Shown piece by piece: positions 28,618 through 37,039 of a stretch of DNA of 64,000 nt. Source of the stretch: Yinghuangia seranimata (lineage in GTDB: Bacteria; Actinomycetota; Actinomycetes; Streptomycetales; Streptomycetaceae). The translations under genes were made by a program, and so were the position numbers. The stretch's first letter is position 1. Each line of letters begins with the position of its first letter. The stretch is from positions 55,939 through 119,938 of the forward strand of contig NZ_JASAOI010000056.1 in the NCBI RefSeq assembly GCF_029953285.1. The letters are read 5' to 3'. Under the pieces are notes generated by a model that worked only from the letters and a program-made list of their open reading frames with translations, made no database searches and was not told where the DNA came from.

Positions 28618-29490
28618 TCAGGCGAGATCCCAGAAGTCCGCCAGGCCCTTGGCCGTCGCCTCCGGGTCGTCGACGTTGGGGGAGTGGCCCGCGCCGTCGA
28701 CCAGGACGTGCGGGACGCCCAGGCGGTGCGCCATGGCGGCCAGCCACGGGACCGGCCAGGCGTAGTCGTCGGCACCGGACAGGACCAGCACGCGCAGGCC
28801 GGCGCGGATCCGTTCGGCGAGCGCGTCGGTGAGGTCCGGCTCGGTGCGGAGCTGGCGGGCGAACTCGACGAGCGCGGCGGGGGAGTTGGCGAGCCAGCGG
28901 GTGCGCATGTACGCGGCGACGTCCGGGTCGGCGGGCGGTTGGACGCCCGCGTCGGCGTCCATCGCGCGCATGGCGTCCCAGACCTGCTCGAGGGTGAACG
29001 CGGCGACCGCCTGCTCCAGGTGCTCCAGGCGTTCGACCTCCCGCTCCTGGATCGCCGCCGGGCCCGTGCTCATCAGGGTCAGCGACGCCATCCGGCCCGG
29101 CGCCTCCAGGGCCGCCGAACGGCAGACCAGGCCGCCGAAGGAGTGGCCCACCACGTGCGGGGCCGTGTCGGGCGCCACGGCGTCGGCGAGCGCCCACAGG
29201 TCGGCGACGAGCTCGGCGCGTGCGTACTCCTCGCCCCCCTCGGGGCCGGGCGTCTCGTACTGGCCGCGCTGGTCGAACGCCACGACGCGGTAGCCGCGCC
29301 GGGCGAGCGGCTCGAGCAGCGCGATGAAGTCCTCTTTGCCGCCGGTGAACCCCGGGACCAGCAGCGCCGTCCCGGCGGACGGCACGTCGGCCGGCGGCAC
29401 GGCTTCGAGGCACGCGAACCCGCCGCGCGGTGTGCGGATCCGGCGCGCGCGGGCGGCCGACGGAAGGGCGAGGAAGGGCGGCGTGCTCAC
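28618..29490 (-). CDS. Alpha/beta hydrolase
   Basis: A 290-residue alpha/beta-hydrolase with a complete triad: GHSFGGL (nucleophile), SGADDYAWP (Asp) and DGAGHSPNVDDPE (His). The oxyanion loop is LLVPGFTGGKEDF and the strand VVAFDQRGQYETPG is typical of esterases and lactonases. The GTG start lacks an obvious ribosome site. No specific substrate is indicated. Confidence 0.85.
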   Translation of the reverse strand: MSTPPFLALPSAARARRIRTPRGGFACLEAVPPADVPSAGTALLVPGFTGGKEDFIALLEPLARRGYRVVAFDQRGQYETPGPEGGEEYARAELVADLWALADAVAPDTAPHVVGHSFGGLVCRSAALEAPGRMASLTLMSTGPAAIQEREVERLEHLEQAVAAFTLEQVWDAMRAMDADAGVQPPADPDVAAYMRTRWLANSPAALVEFARQLRTEPDLTDALAERIRAGLRVLVLSGADDYAWPVPWLAAMAHRLGVPHVLVDGAGHSPNVDDPEATAKGLADFWDLA

Positions 29491-29566
29491 CCGTCCGAGC
29501 GTAGGGCAGCGGCGGCGAAGCGGGCGCGCTCCCGACGCGACGGCGCCGGGTGCGCCGGACCCCGCG

Positions 29567-31237
29567 TCACGCCGGATACGGCCACGGGTTGGGCTTGCAC
29601 TCCTGCCCGTTCGAGGCGGTCACCGTCTTGGTCTGCTGCATCATCACGGGCGCCAGCCCGTCCGGTCGGCACGAGTACTCGTGGTTGTGCCCGAGCCGGT
29701 GCCCGACCTCGTGGCTGATGAGCATCTGCCGGTAGCCGACCATCTCGTCGCCGAACGTCGGGGAGCCCTGTGCCCACCGCCACGCGTTGATGACGACGAA
29801 CGGCGTCCCCGCGGCGTCGCACGACACGTTCTGGATGGACGTGTCCAGCCCGGCCGCCCCGCACAGTTTGTTCGTCGTGCCGGGGCTGGCGAGGCGGATC
29901 ACGAAGTCGGCGTTCGACGCGTCGGTCCGTGCGAACGTCTTGCCGTCGTGCGCCCACGACCTGGGGTCGTTGAGCGTCTGCTGCACGGCCGCCGCGAACA
30001 AATCCCCGTCCAGCCCCAGGCCCTGCTCGGTCTCGACGCGGTACGTGTAGGTCTTGCCCGAGCCCGGCGCCGCGACCTTGCCGGGCACGATGTCGAACTT
30101 GGCGGACAGCGACAGCTTCGCGTCCAGGTCGAAGCGCACCTTCATGCGCTCGGTCGTGGTCAGCGGCGCGGACGGCGTCGGCATCGGCAGCGTCGTCGGG
30201 CCGGACCCCGACGACGTCGCCGCGTTCGGCACGCCGACCTGGCCGCGGTCGTTGTCGCGGGACGCCGGCTGGTCGGTGACCCGGGTCGGCTGGTCGTGCG
30301 GGTGCGCGGTGTCGGACCCGCCGGCCTGCGCGCTGGCGCCGCTGTCCGGCATCTGCACGACGATGACGCCGGCCAGCGCCGCACCGGTCACCACGACGCC
30401 GCCCGCGGCGACCAGCGGCCGGCGGGTCTTGCGGGTCGAACGGCGGGCGGCGGCCCGGCCGGAGCCGCCGAGCGGACGCGGGGCGGGTGCCGCCGACGCG
30501 GGCTGGTAGGCGCGGGACGGCCCGTCGTCGGGCAGGTTGTCGTCGAAGTCGTCGACCGGCTCGAGGTACGGGGCCTCGTCCCACGCGGAGGGCTCGGGAT
30601 CGGGCTCCGGCTCGGGCGTGTACTGCGCCGGGACGTGCGCGTGGCGCTGCGGCTCGGGGACGTACGCCTGGTCGAACAGCGGGTCGAAGCCCTGCGCCGG
30701 CATCTGCGGCTGCTCGAACGCGTACGGCTCGAAGTGCGGGGTCTGCGCGAGCGGCGCCGCGGGCTGCTCGCGGTACGGCTCCTGGTACACGTCCGGGTAC
30801 GGCTGCTGCTCGAAGGCGGGAGGCTCGGCGTAGTAGCCGTACGGCTGCTGCTCAGCGAACGGCGCCGGCTCCACGTAGGGCTGCTGGCCGTACTGCGCGT
30901 CCCCGTAGGGCTGCTGGTAGGCCTCGTACTGCTGGCCGTAGTGCTGGTTGTTGTACGGCTGCTGCTCGTACTGCTGGTACTCCTGGTACTCCTGGTACGC
31001 AGCCTGCTGCGGCACCGGCGCCGCGTAGTACTCCTGCGCGTAGCCGTGCTCGCCGGCCGGGCCGGGCGCGTCGTAGCCGTACGGCGCGGGCTCGGCTATG
31101 GAGGCGTACTGGCCGGACTGCTGCCCGGCGTACTGATCGGCGTACTGGTCGCCGTACTGCTGCGGATACTGCGGATCCTGCTGCCCGTAGTACTGCTGCC
31201 CCTGGTAGGGGTGCTGCTCGTACTGGTCGCCGCTCAT
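29567..31237 (-). CDS. DUF3152 metzincin-like membrane protein with Tyr/Gln-rich N-terminus
   Basis: A 556-residue protein. Residues 1-200 are extremely rich in Tyr, Gln and Pro with YGQQ, QQPY and QYEQ repeats. An acidic stretch and an Arg-rich stop-transfer follow, then one membrane helix (about 275-297), a Ser/Pro linker, and the C-terminal DUF3152 domain. That domain carries a metzincin zinc motif, HEVGHRLGHNH (509-519), so a secreted-side metalloprotease is expected. The orientation would put the Tyr/Gln-rich part in the cytoplasm. The corresponding gene in M. tuberculosis, Rv3207c, lacks a known role. It begins 7 bp after the alpha/beta hydrolase stop, suggesting co-transcription. Confidence 0.88.
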   Translation of the reverse strand: MSGDQYEQHPYQGQQYYGQQDPQYPQQYGDQYADQYAGQQSGQYASIAEPAPYGYDAPGPAGEHGYAQEYYAAPVPQQAAYQEYQEYQQYEQQPYNNQHYGQQYEAYQQPYGDAQYGQQPYVEPAPFAEQQPYGYYAEPPAFEQQPYPDVYQEPYREQPAAPLAQTPHFEPYAFEQPQMPAQGFDPLFDQAYVPEPQRHAHVPAQYTPEPEPDPEPSAWDEAPYLEPVDDFDDNLPDDGPSRAYQPASAAPAPRPLGGSGRAAARRSTRKTRRPLVAAGGVVVTGAALAGVIVVQMPDSGASAQAGGSDTAHPHDQPTRVTDQPASRDNDRGQVGVPNAATSSGSGPTTLPMPTPSAPLTTTERMKVRFDLDAKLSLSAKFDIVPGKVAAPGSGKTYTYRVETEQGLGLDGDLFAAAVQQTLNDPRSWAHDGKTFARTDASNADFVIRLASPGTTNKLCGAAGLDTSIQNVSCDAAGTPFVVINAWRWAQGSPTFGDEMVGYRQMLISHEVGHRLGHNHEYSCRPDGLAPVMMQQTKTVTASNGQECKPNPWPYPA

Positions 31238-31244
31238 GCCCCGC

Positions 31245-32195
31245 TCACCCCGCCGAGGCCGGGGATATGGACGGCTCCGCGACGTCGTCGAGCAGGTCGC
31301 GGAACGCGCGGGCGACGACGCGCGGATGCTCCATCATCGCCACGTGGCCCGACTCCGGGACCATCACCAGCCGGGCGTCGGGGAAGGTCGCGGCGGCCCG
31401 CCGGGCGCGGCGCGAGTCGACCAGCCTGTCGCGCCGCCCGTAGACCAGCAGCGTCGGCGCCTTCACCTGCGCGGCCTGCTTCCACAGCGACCGCGGCCCG
31501 CGTTCGAGGTACGAGGTGACGACGCCGCGCGAGGAGCGGGTGAACGCGTCGACCATGTACGGCAGCCCGAGGCGGCGCTTGTACTCGGCGGCGAACTCGG
31601 CGAACTCCCGCTCGCTGAGCAGTTCGGGATGCCCGAAGCACAGGTTCACCGAGAGGCGGGTGCGCTGCTCGGGCGTCAGGTCGCGGGTGAACCGGCCGAG
31701 CGCCGTGGCGAAGCCCGGCACCGCCATGAGCGCGGTCGGCAGCGCGGTGGCCTGCGGCTTGAGGTCCGGCAGCGCCGGCGACACGAGGGTGAGCGTGCGC
31801 ACCAGGTCGGGGCGGCGGGCGGCGACCCGGGTGGCGACGGCGCCGCCCATCGAGTTGCCCATGAGGTGGACGGGCCCGCGGCCCAGCGTGAGGATCAGCC
31901 CCTCGACGGCGCGGCAGTGCGCCGAGATCGAGTAGTCGCCGTCATGCGGCGGCGGGGAGAAGCCGAAGCCCGGCAGGTCGATGCAGTCGGCGGCGACGAC
32001 GTCGCGCAGCTCGTCGGCGAGGTGGTTCCAGTTCAGCGACGAGCCGCCGAGGCCGTGGACGAGCACCGCGGGGGGCAGCTCCGGGTCGTGCGCCGGGTGC
32101 CGCCGCACCGTCACCGTCGTCTCGCCGGTGACCGCGACGGTTCGTGCAGGCCAGGCCGCCGCCGTCGCGTCGGATACCGCCTGTGTGGTCGTCAC
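31245..32195 (-). CDS. Alpha/beta hydrolase, upstream of the DUF3152 gene
   Basis: A 316-residue alpha/beta-hydrolase: LVHGLGGSSLNWNHLA (oxyanion), LMGNSMGGAVATRVA (Ser elbow, GNSMGG), VYGRRDRLVD (Asp) and VPESGHVAMMEHP (His). The GTG at 32195 has no ribosome site, but a perfect-looking TAATAT -10 lies 8 nt upstream, pointing to a leaderless transcript. The open frame beyond 32195 is not part of the protein. In M. tuberculosis, the neighbourhood has a comparable hydrolase, LipV (Rv3203). Confidence 0.85.
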   Translation of the reverse strand: MTTTQAVSDATAAAWPARTVAVTGETTVTVRRHPAHDPELPPAVLVHGLGGSSLNWNHLADELRDVVAADCIDLPGFGFSPPPHDGDYSISAHCRAVEGLILTLGRGPVHLMGNSMGGAVATRVAARRPDLVRTLTLVSPALPDLKPQATALPTALMAVPGFATALGRFTRDLTPEQRTRLSVNLCFGHPELLSEREFAEFAAEYKRRLGLPYMVDAFTRSSRGVVTSYLERGPRSLWKQAAQVKAPTLLVYGRRDRLVDSRRARRAAATFPDARLVMVPESGHVAMMEHPRVVARAFRDLLDDVAEPSISPASAG

Positions 32196-32203
32196 GGTCG
32201 CCA

Positions 32204-32209
32204 ATATTA
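32204..32209 (-). promoter_or_regulatory. -10 box of a probable leaderless hydrolase transcript
   Basis: TAATAT on the minus strand, with 8 nt between it and the GTG at 32195, so transcription should begin at or next to the start codon. No good -35 is visible. Confidence 0.45.
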
Positions 32210-32467
32210 CGAGACGGTCACCGGCGCGGAAGGGGCGCGTCGGTTCCGGGCTCTGCGCCGGTGGGCGATTTGGTGCTCGAATGCGCATTTTTGAGCGCAG
32301 TTCCAACGAGCTCGATGGCAACGGTTCGATATCAATGATCAACCGCACGCAACGTCCGTCTCGGGGTAGTACCTCAGGGGAGGCCCGTGCGGGGGAGCCG
32401 CGCGACGGCACGGCGCGAGTTTTCCGCGCCCCGGCGGGATCATGGAAAAGGCCGGAAGGAGTTGCAC

Positions 32468-32743
32468 ATGCCTGACACGACCGGTGTGGACGGCGCGACC
32501 GCCCTGACCGCGGACGTTGCGCCCGCGGACCTGGCCGCCGACGTCCCGCACGAGGATCCGGCCGACGTCCCGGCGCCGGACGACCTCGACCTGGAGGCGC
32601 CCGAGGCGGACGTCGCCGAGCAGCGTACGACCGTCGTCGAGGAGGACGAGGCGGTCTGGGCGCCGGTACCCGACGGGGTGGACCCGGCGGACGGCACCGA
32701 CCAGCGCAGGGTGGTCAGGCCGGACGAGGACGAGTACCGCTGA
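32468..32743 (+). CDS. Small acidic protein, unknown function
   Basis: A 91-residue protein very rich in Asp, Ala, Pro and Val, with a C-terminal segment QRTTVVEEDEAVWAPVPDG and ending VVRPDEDEYR. GGAAGGAG precedes the ATG at correct spacing. It is probably disordered and resembles short acidic proteins of actinomycetes of unknown role. Divergent from the hydrolase gene. Confidence 0.65.
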   Translation: MPDTTGVDGATALTADVAPADLAADVPHEDPADVPAPDDLDLEAPEADVAEQRTTVVEEDEAVWAPVPDGVDPADGTDQRRVVRPDEDEYR

Positions 32744-32796
32744 GCCGTGTGACCTGGCGTTCCGCCCCCGTGGTGGCGTGAATCAGCCCTCCCGGA

Positions 32797-32811
32797 CTGA
32801 CACAACGTCAG
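32797..32811. promoter_or_regulatory. CTGAC-N5-GTCAG palindrome upstream of the TetR gene
   Basis: CTGAC and GTCAG flank ACAAC. The arms and spacing equal those at 14217-14231. It lies about 185 nt before the TetR start and could be an autoregulatory operator. Confidence 0.4.
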
Positions 32812-32996
32812 ATTTATCCGGGTTGTGGCCTTGCATGCCGCCCACGCTTTCCAGAACCCTGTTCGTTGCGCCACGAAACTTACGACGAGGGGTTACCGAA
32901 AAGTAGGATGACGTGGCGGAACGACCTGCGGATCCCCCGGGGGCTCAAAACCGCGGGGACCCCGGGCCACCTGTTCGATCACGTTTGAGGAGCGCC

Positions 32997-33635
32997 GTGA
33001 CAGCCATCCAGGATGCGGAACGCCCGCGCGGCACCCGGCTGCCCCGACTGGCCCGCCGCAACCAGCTCCTCGGTGCGGCGCAGGAGGTCTTCGTCGCCCA
33101 GGGCTACCACGCCGCCGCGATGGACGACATCGCCGAGCGCGCCGGTGTCAGCAAGCCCGTGCTGTACCAGCACTTCCCGGGCAAGCTGGAGCTCTACCTC
33201 GCGCTCCTCGACCAGCACTGCGAGGCGCTCGTCGCCGCGGTGCGCGCGGCGCTGGAGTCGACGCACGACAACAAGCTGCGCGTGGCCGCGACGGTGGACG
33301 CCTACTTCGCGTTCGTCGACGACCACGGCGGCGCGTTCCGCCTGGTCTTCGAGTCCGACTTGACCAACGAGGCCGCGGTGCGCGACCGCGTCGAGCGGGT
33401 CGCCGAGACGTGCGCCGAGGCGGTCAGCAAGGTCATCGCCGAGGACACCGGCCTCGGCCAGGACGAGGCGATGCTGCTCGCCATCGGCCTGACCGGCATG
33501 GCGCAGGTGACCGCCCGCTACTGGATCTCCAAGGGCGTCCCGATCCCGCGCGACACCGCGTCCCGCCTCATCTCCACCCTCGGCTGGCGCGGCATCAGCC
33601 GCTTCCCCCGCCGCGACGAGGCCCCGGCGAGCTGA
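32997..33635 (+). CDS. TetR/AcrR family transcriptional regulator
   Basis: A 212-residue regulator. The N-terminal helix-turn-helix is AAQEVFVAQGYHAAAMDDIAERAGVSKPVLYQHFPGKLELYLALLDQH. The C-terminal ligand-binding region includes FAFVDDHGGAFRLVFESDLTNEAAVRDRVERV. GTG 32997 is preceded by TGAGGAG; the frame continues upstream without support. Its position before DUF3107 matches Rv3208-Rv3208A in M. tuberculosis. Ligand unknown. Confidence 0.9.
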   Translation: MTAIQDAERPRGTRLPRLARRNQLLGAAQEVFVAQGYHAAAMDDIAERAGVSKPVLYQHFPGKLELYLALLDQHCEALVAAVRAALESTHDNKLRVAATVDAYFAFVDDHGGAFRLVFESDLTNEAAVRDRVERVAETCAEAVSKVIAEDTGLGQDEAMLLAIGLTGMAQVTARYWISKGVPIPRDTASRLISTLGWRGISRFPRRDEAPAS

Positions 33636-33818
33636 CCCCCTCGGGGGGCGTGCACGCGGTGGTTCCGGTCGGAGGTCGAGGCATTCCCCGGGGCCGTTCG
33701 CGCTCGGCGTACCTGTCGTGGGGCTTGGCACCCATCCGGCTCGATTAGCCTCTGTAGCTGTACGGGCGCGCGCAGTCTCATGGGCCGCTCCCATTCGACT
33801 TGAACCGGAGGGACAGCC

Positions 33819-34046
33819 GTGGAGGTCAAGATCGGCGTGCAGCACGCCGGACGGGAACTCGTCCTGGAGAGCGCTGACAGCGTTGAGGACATCGAGCGCG
33901 CGGTTGCGGACGCGCTGGCCGGCACCTCTGGTGTGCTCTCGCTGCAGGACGAGAAGGGCCGCCGGATCATCGTCCCCGCCGACCGTCTCGCCTACATCGA
34001 GATCGGCGAGCCGAGCGCCCGCCGCGTCGGCTTCGGCGCCGTCTGA
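33819..34046 (+). CDS. DUF3107 family protein
   Basis: A 75-residue actinobacterial protein, MEVKIGVQHAGRELVLES at the start and RLAYIEIGEPSARRVGFGAV at the end, matching the M. tuberculosis TB9.4 family. Function is unknown. GTG 33819 is preceded by GGAGGG. It shares its neighbours with the mycobacterial locus. Confidence 0.9.
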   Translation: MEVKIGVQHAGRELVLESADSVEDIERAVADALAGTSGVLSLQDEKGRRIIVPADRLAYIEIGEPSARRVGFGAV

Positions 34047-34088
34047 CAGCCGCCTGGCAGCGGGCGTCCGTCCCGCAGCGGTCATAAG

Positions 34089-34130
34089 CGAAGGGGGCGT
34101 GCCCACCACCCGGTGGGCACGCCCCCTTCG
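34089..34130. terminator. Strong bidirectional terminator
   Basis: A perfect 19-bp stem: CGAAGGGGGCGTGCCCACC at 34089-34107 and its complement at 34112-34130, with a 4-nt loop. It lies between the convergent DUF3107 and ferritin-like genes. Confidence 0.9.
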
Positions 34131-34140
34131 TGCGTGCGGC

Positions 34141-34824
34141 TCAGGCCGCCAGACCCAGGGCGGCCATGCGTTCGGTGTGGGCCTCGGTGATGCGCAGGAA
34201 CATGCGGCCGATCTCGGCGAGGTCGAAGCCCGGCACGGCCAGGCCGCCGACGAGCATCGCCGACAGGGCGTCGCGCTCGGCGGCGACGCGCTGCGCCTGG
34301 CTGAGCGCCTCGCCCATCAGGCGGCGGCCCCACAGCGCGAGCCGTCCCGCGACGCGCGGGTCGCGCTCGATCGCGGCGCGCACCGTCTCGACGACGAAGT
34401 CGGCGTGCCCCGTGTCGGCGAGCACCTCCTCGACCAGCGTCCGGCTGCCCGGGTCGAGGTGCTGCGCGACCTCGCGGTAGAAGTCCGCCGCGATGCCGTC
34501 GCCGACGTACGCCTTGACCAGGCCCTCCAGCCAGTCGGCCGGCGCCGTGTGGCGGTGGAACTCGTCGAGCGGCGTGACGAACGGCGCCATCGCCTCCGCG
34601 GGGTCCACGCCCAGTGACGAGATGTGCGCGCGCAGTCGCTCGAAGTGGTGGAACTCCGCGACCGCCATGGCCGCCAGGGCCGCCTTGTCGTCGACCGACG
34701 GGGCCATCTTGGCGTCCTCGGCGAGCCGCTCGAACGCGGTGATCTCGCCGTACGCCAGCACCCCCAGCAGCTCGATGACGGCGGCGCGGGCGGCTCCGGC
34801 GTCCGGTTGCGTGGCTTCAGTCAT
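34141..34824 (-). CDS. Ferritin-like fold protein (MiaE_2-like)
   Basis: A 227-residue four-helix-bundle protein. Iron ligands typical of the ferritin-like family are visible: EITAFERLAEDA, AEFHHFERLRAH (E-x2-H), then VKAYVGDGIAADFYREVAQ and EEVLADTGHADFV. The family is related to tRNA hydroxylase MiaE, but actinobacterial members have no proven role. Corresponds to Rv3210c in position. The start is ATG 34824. Confidence 0.82.
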   Translation of the reverse strand: MTEATQPDAGAARAAVIELLGVLAYGEITAFERLAEDAKMAPSVDDKAALAAMAVAEFHHFERLRAHISSLGVDPAEAMAPFVTPLDEFHRHTAPADWLEGLVKAYVGDGIAADFYREVAQHLDPGSRTLVEEVLADTGHADFVVETVRAAIERDPRVAGRLALWGRRLMGEALSQAQRVAAERDALSAMLVGGLAVPGFDLAEIGRMFLRITEAHTERMAALGLAA

Positions 34825-35080
34825 GAGACCCGAGCGTAACCAGCATCACCCCACGTGGAGTACACCGGCAGGTACAGTGGTACGGAACGCGGATGCCCGG
34901 TCGGAGGACGATCGGCTCCGACCGCCCCGCTCGGGTCGCTGCCCGAGGCCGAGGTCCCGTGTCGTGCCCCAGGTGCAAAACCGGACAACAAGGTCCACCG
35001 ACGAATGCCTGGTTGCGGCAACGCGGTCCTGACCCGCCTCGGAGAGACGGCGGCCCAACCACACAGAAGAGGCTGGACCC
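34825..35080 (+). promoter_or_regulatory. Long structured 5' leader of the DEAD-box helicase gene
   Basis: TACAGT at 34873-34878 is a candidate -10 box, giving a leader of about 195 nt. It contains a perfect 9-bp hairpin (CGGTCGGAG / CTCCGACCG, 34898-34924) and a 6-bp hairpin (CTCGGG / CCCGAG, 34930-34947). A long structured leader before an RNA helicase gene suggests cold-shock-like or autoregulatory control. Confidence 0.4.
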
Positions 35081-36826
35081 CTGACCACATTCAGAGAACT
35101 CGGCGTACTTTCCGAAACCGCCGAGGCTCTTGAGAGCCTCGGCATCACCGAAGCCTTCCCCGTGCAGGAGATGACGCTTCCGGTCGCCCTCTCGGGCAGC
35201 GACGTCATCGGCCAGGCCAAGACCGGCACGGGCAAGACCCTCGGTTTCGGTATTCCGCTGCTGCAGCGCGTCGTCACGCAGGCCGACGTCGACGCCGGCC
35301 GCGCCACCACGCTGCCGGGCAAGAGCCCGCAGGCGCTCGTCGTCGTCCCCACCCGCGAGCTGTGCGTCCAGGTCACCAACGACCTGCTCGGCGCCGGCAA
35401 GGTGCGCTCCGTGCGCGTGCTGTCCGTCTACGGCGGCCGCGCCTACGAGCCGCAGGTCGAGGCGCTCCGCAAGGGCGTCGAGGTCGTCGTCGGCACCCCC
35501 GGCCGCCTGCTCGACCTGGCCGGCCAGGGCCACCTGGACCTGTCGCAGGTCCGCATGCTCGTCCTCGACGAGGCCGACGAGATGCTCGACCTGGGCTTCC
35601 TGCCCGACGTCGAGAAGATCGTCGACCGGCTGCCGGCCCGCCGCCAGACCATGCTGTTCTCGGCGACCATGCCGGGCCAGATCATCACCCTCGCCCGCCG
35701 CTACATGTCCCGGCCGACGCACATCCGCGCGTCCGCGCCGGACGACCAGGGCACCACCGTCGCGTCGGTCAGCCAGCACATCTACCGCGCGCACGCCCTC
35801 GACAAGCAGGAGATGCTGGCGCGCATCCTGCAGGCCAAGGGCCGCGGGCTGGTCATGGTCTTCTGCCGCACCAAGCGCACCTGCGCCGACCTCGCCGAGG
35901 GCCTGACCGACCGCGGCTTCGCGGCCGCGGCCGTGCACGGCGACCTCGGCCAGGGCGCCCGCGAGCAGGCGCTGCGGGCGTTCCGCAACGGCAAGGTCGA
36001 CGTCCTGGTCGCGACCGACGTCGCCGCGCGCGGCATCGACGTCGACGGCGTCACGCACGTCGTCAACTACCAGTGCCCCGAGGACGAGAAGACCTACCTG
36101 CACCGCATCGGCCGCACCGGCCGCGCGGGCGCGTCCGGTGTCGCGGTCACGCTGGTGGACTGGGAGGACATGCCGCGCTGGGGCCTCATCAACAAGGCCC
36201 TCGAGCTGCCGTTCCCCGAGCCGCCGGAGACGTACTCGACGTCCGCGCACTTCTACACCGACCTGGAGATCCCCGAGTCGGCCACCGGTGTGCTGCCGCG
36301 TGCCGACCGCACCCGTGCGGGCCTGGGCGCCGAAGAGGTCGAGGACCTGGGTGAGACCGGCGGCAAGGGCGGCCGCGGCCGCGCCCGGTCCGGGTCCGGC
36401 TCCTCCCGCAGCGGCCGCTCCGGCGGCCGTTCGTCCGCCCCGGCGACCGCCGAGGCCGCGGAGGCCCCGGCCGAGCCGAGCCGTCGGCGCGCGCCCGGCA
36501 GCCGTCGCCGCCGCCGCCTGAGCGACGGTGTCGCGGTGGACGGCGCGACCGCGGTCGAGACCGTGGTCTTGGACGCGCCGGCCGCCGTCGCGACCGCGGC
36601 CGAGCCGGCCGTCGCGACCGACGCCGCCGAGGCGGCGCCCAAGCGCACCCGCAAGCGCCTCCCGAAGGCCCAGCCGACCGCCGCGACGGCGCTGACCTTC
36701 GAGGCCCCGGCCATCCCGGCCGCCGCCGTCGCCCCCGAGGCCGCGGACGCGGCCGACGCGGACAAGGCCCCGCGCCGCCGCCGGCGCCGCCGCCGTCCCG
36801 AGGGCGCGGTGGACGCGGCCGAGTAA
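35081..36826 (+). CDS. DEAD-box RNA helicase (RhlE-like), apparent CTG start
   Basis: A 581-residue ATP-dependent RNA helicase. Motifs: Q motif end ITEAFPVQEMTLP, motif I AKTGTGKT, PTREL, VLDEADEML (DEAD), SAT, and HRIGRTGRAG. The last 200 residues are basic and Ala-rich with RS/RG and poly-Arg runs, typical of RNA-annealing tails. No ATG, GTG or TTG lies in frame between the upstream stop (35030) and the Q motif except GTG 35159, which would remove the Q motif. CTG 35081, preceded by AGAGG, restores the family N-terminus (TTFRELGVLSETAEALESLG). Confidence 0.88.
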   Translation: MTTFRELGVLSETAEALESLGITEAFPVQEMTLPVALSGSDVIGQAKTGTGKTLGFGIPLLQRVVTQADVDAGRATTLPGKSPQALVVVPTRELCVQVTNDLLGAGKVRSVRVLSVYGGRAYEPQVEALRKGVEVVVGTPGRLLDLAGQGHLDLSQVRMLVLDEADEMLDLGFLPDVEKIVDRLPARRQTMLFSATMPGQIITLARRYMSRPTHIRASAPDDQGTTVASVSQHIYRAHALDKQEMLARILQAKGRGLVMVFCRTKRTCADLAEGLTDRGFAAAAVHGDLGQGAREQALRAFRNGKVDVLVATDVAARGIDVDGVTHVVNYQCPEDEKTYLHRIGRTGRAGASGVAVTLVDWEDMPRWGLINKALELPFPEPPETYSTSAHFYTDLEIPESATGVLPRADRTRAGLGAEEVEDLGETGGKGGRGRARSGSGSSRSGRSGGRSSAPATAEAAEAPAEPSRRRAPGSRRRRRLSDGVAVDGATAVETVVLDAPAAVATAAEPAVATDAAEAAPKRTRKRLPKAQPTAATALTFEAPAIPAAAVAPEAADAADADKAPRRRRRRRRPEGAVDAAE

Positions 36827-36856
36827 GTCCGCGAGGCGTTTCTTTCGCGCGACCCA

Positions 36857-36900
36857 CGTGGGCGCGTATCAGGACCCGAGGGTCCCGGTACGCGCCCACG
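36857..36900 (+). terminator. Terminator after the DEAD-box helicase
   Basis: CGTGGGCGCGTA (36857-36868) pairs with TACGCGCCCACG (36889-36900); an inner GGACCC/GGGTCC hairpin extends the structure. Confidence 0.75.
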
Positions 36901-37039
36901 GGCGTTGCGGCGGTGGTGATCAGGGCGGCGCTGAGACCGGTGTCTCACGCAGCGGACCCCGGGGCCGGGAATCCCACCCGGCATGGCAGTGTTGGTCAGG
37001 ATTAATGTCGCAGAACCAGTTCTGACCATCGGAGTCTCC

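Noticed and set aside
34873..34947. tRNA or known riboswitch in the DEAD-box leader
   Set aside because: Only two simple hairpins are visible; there is no cloverleaf and no recognised conserved core.
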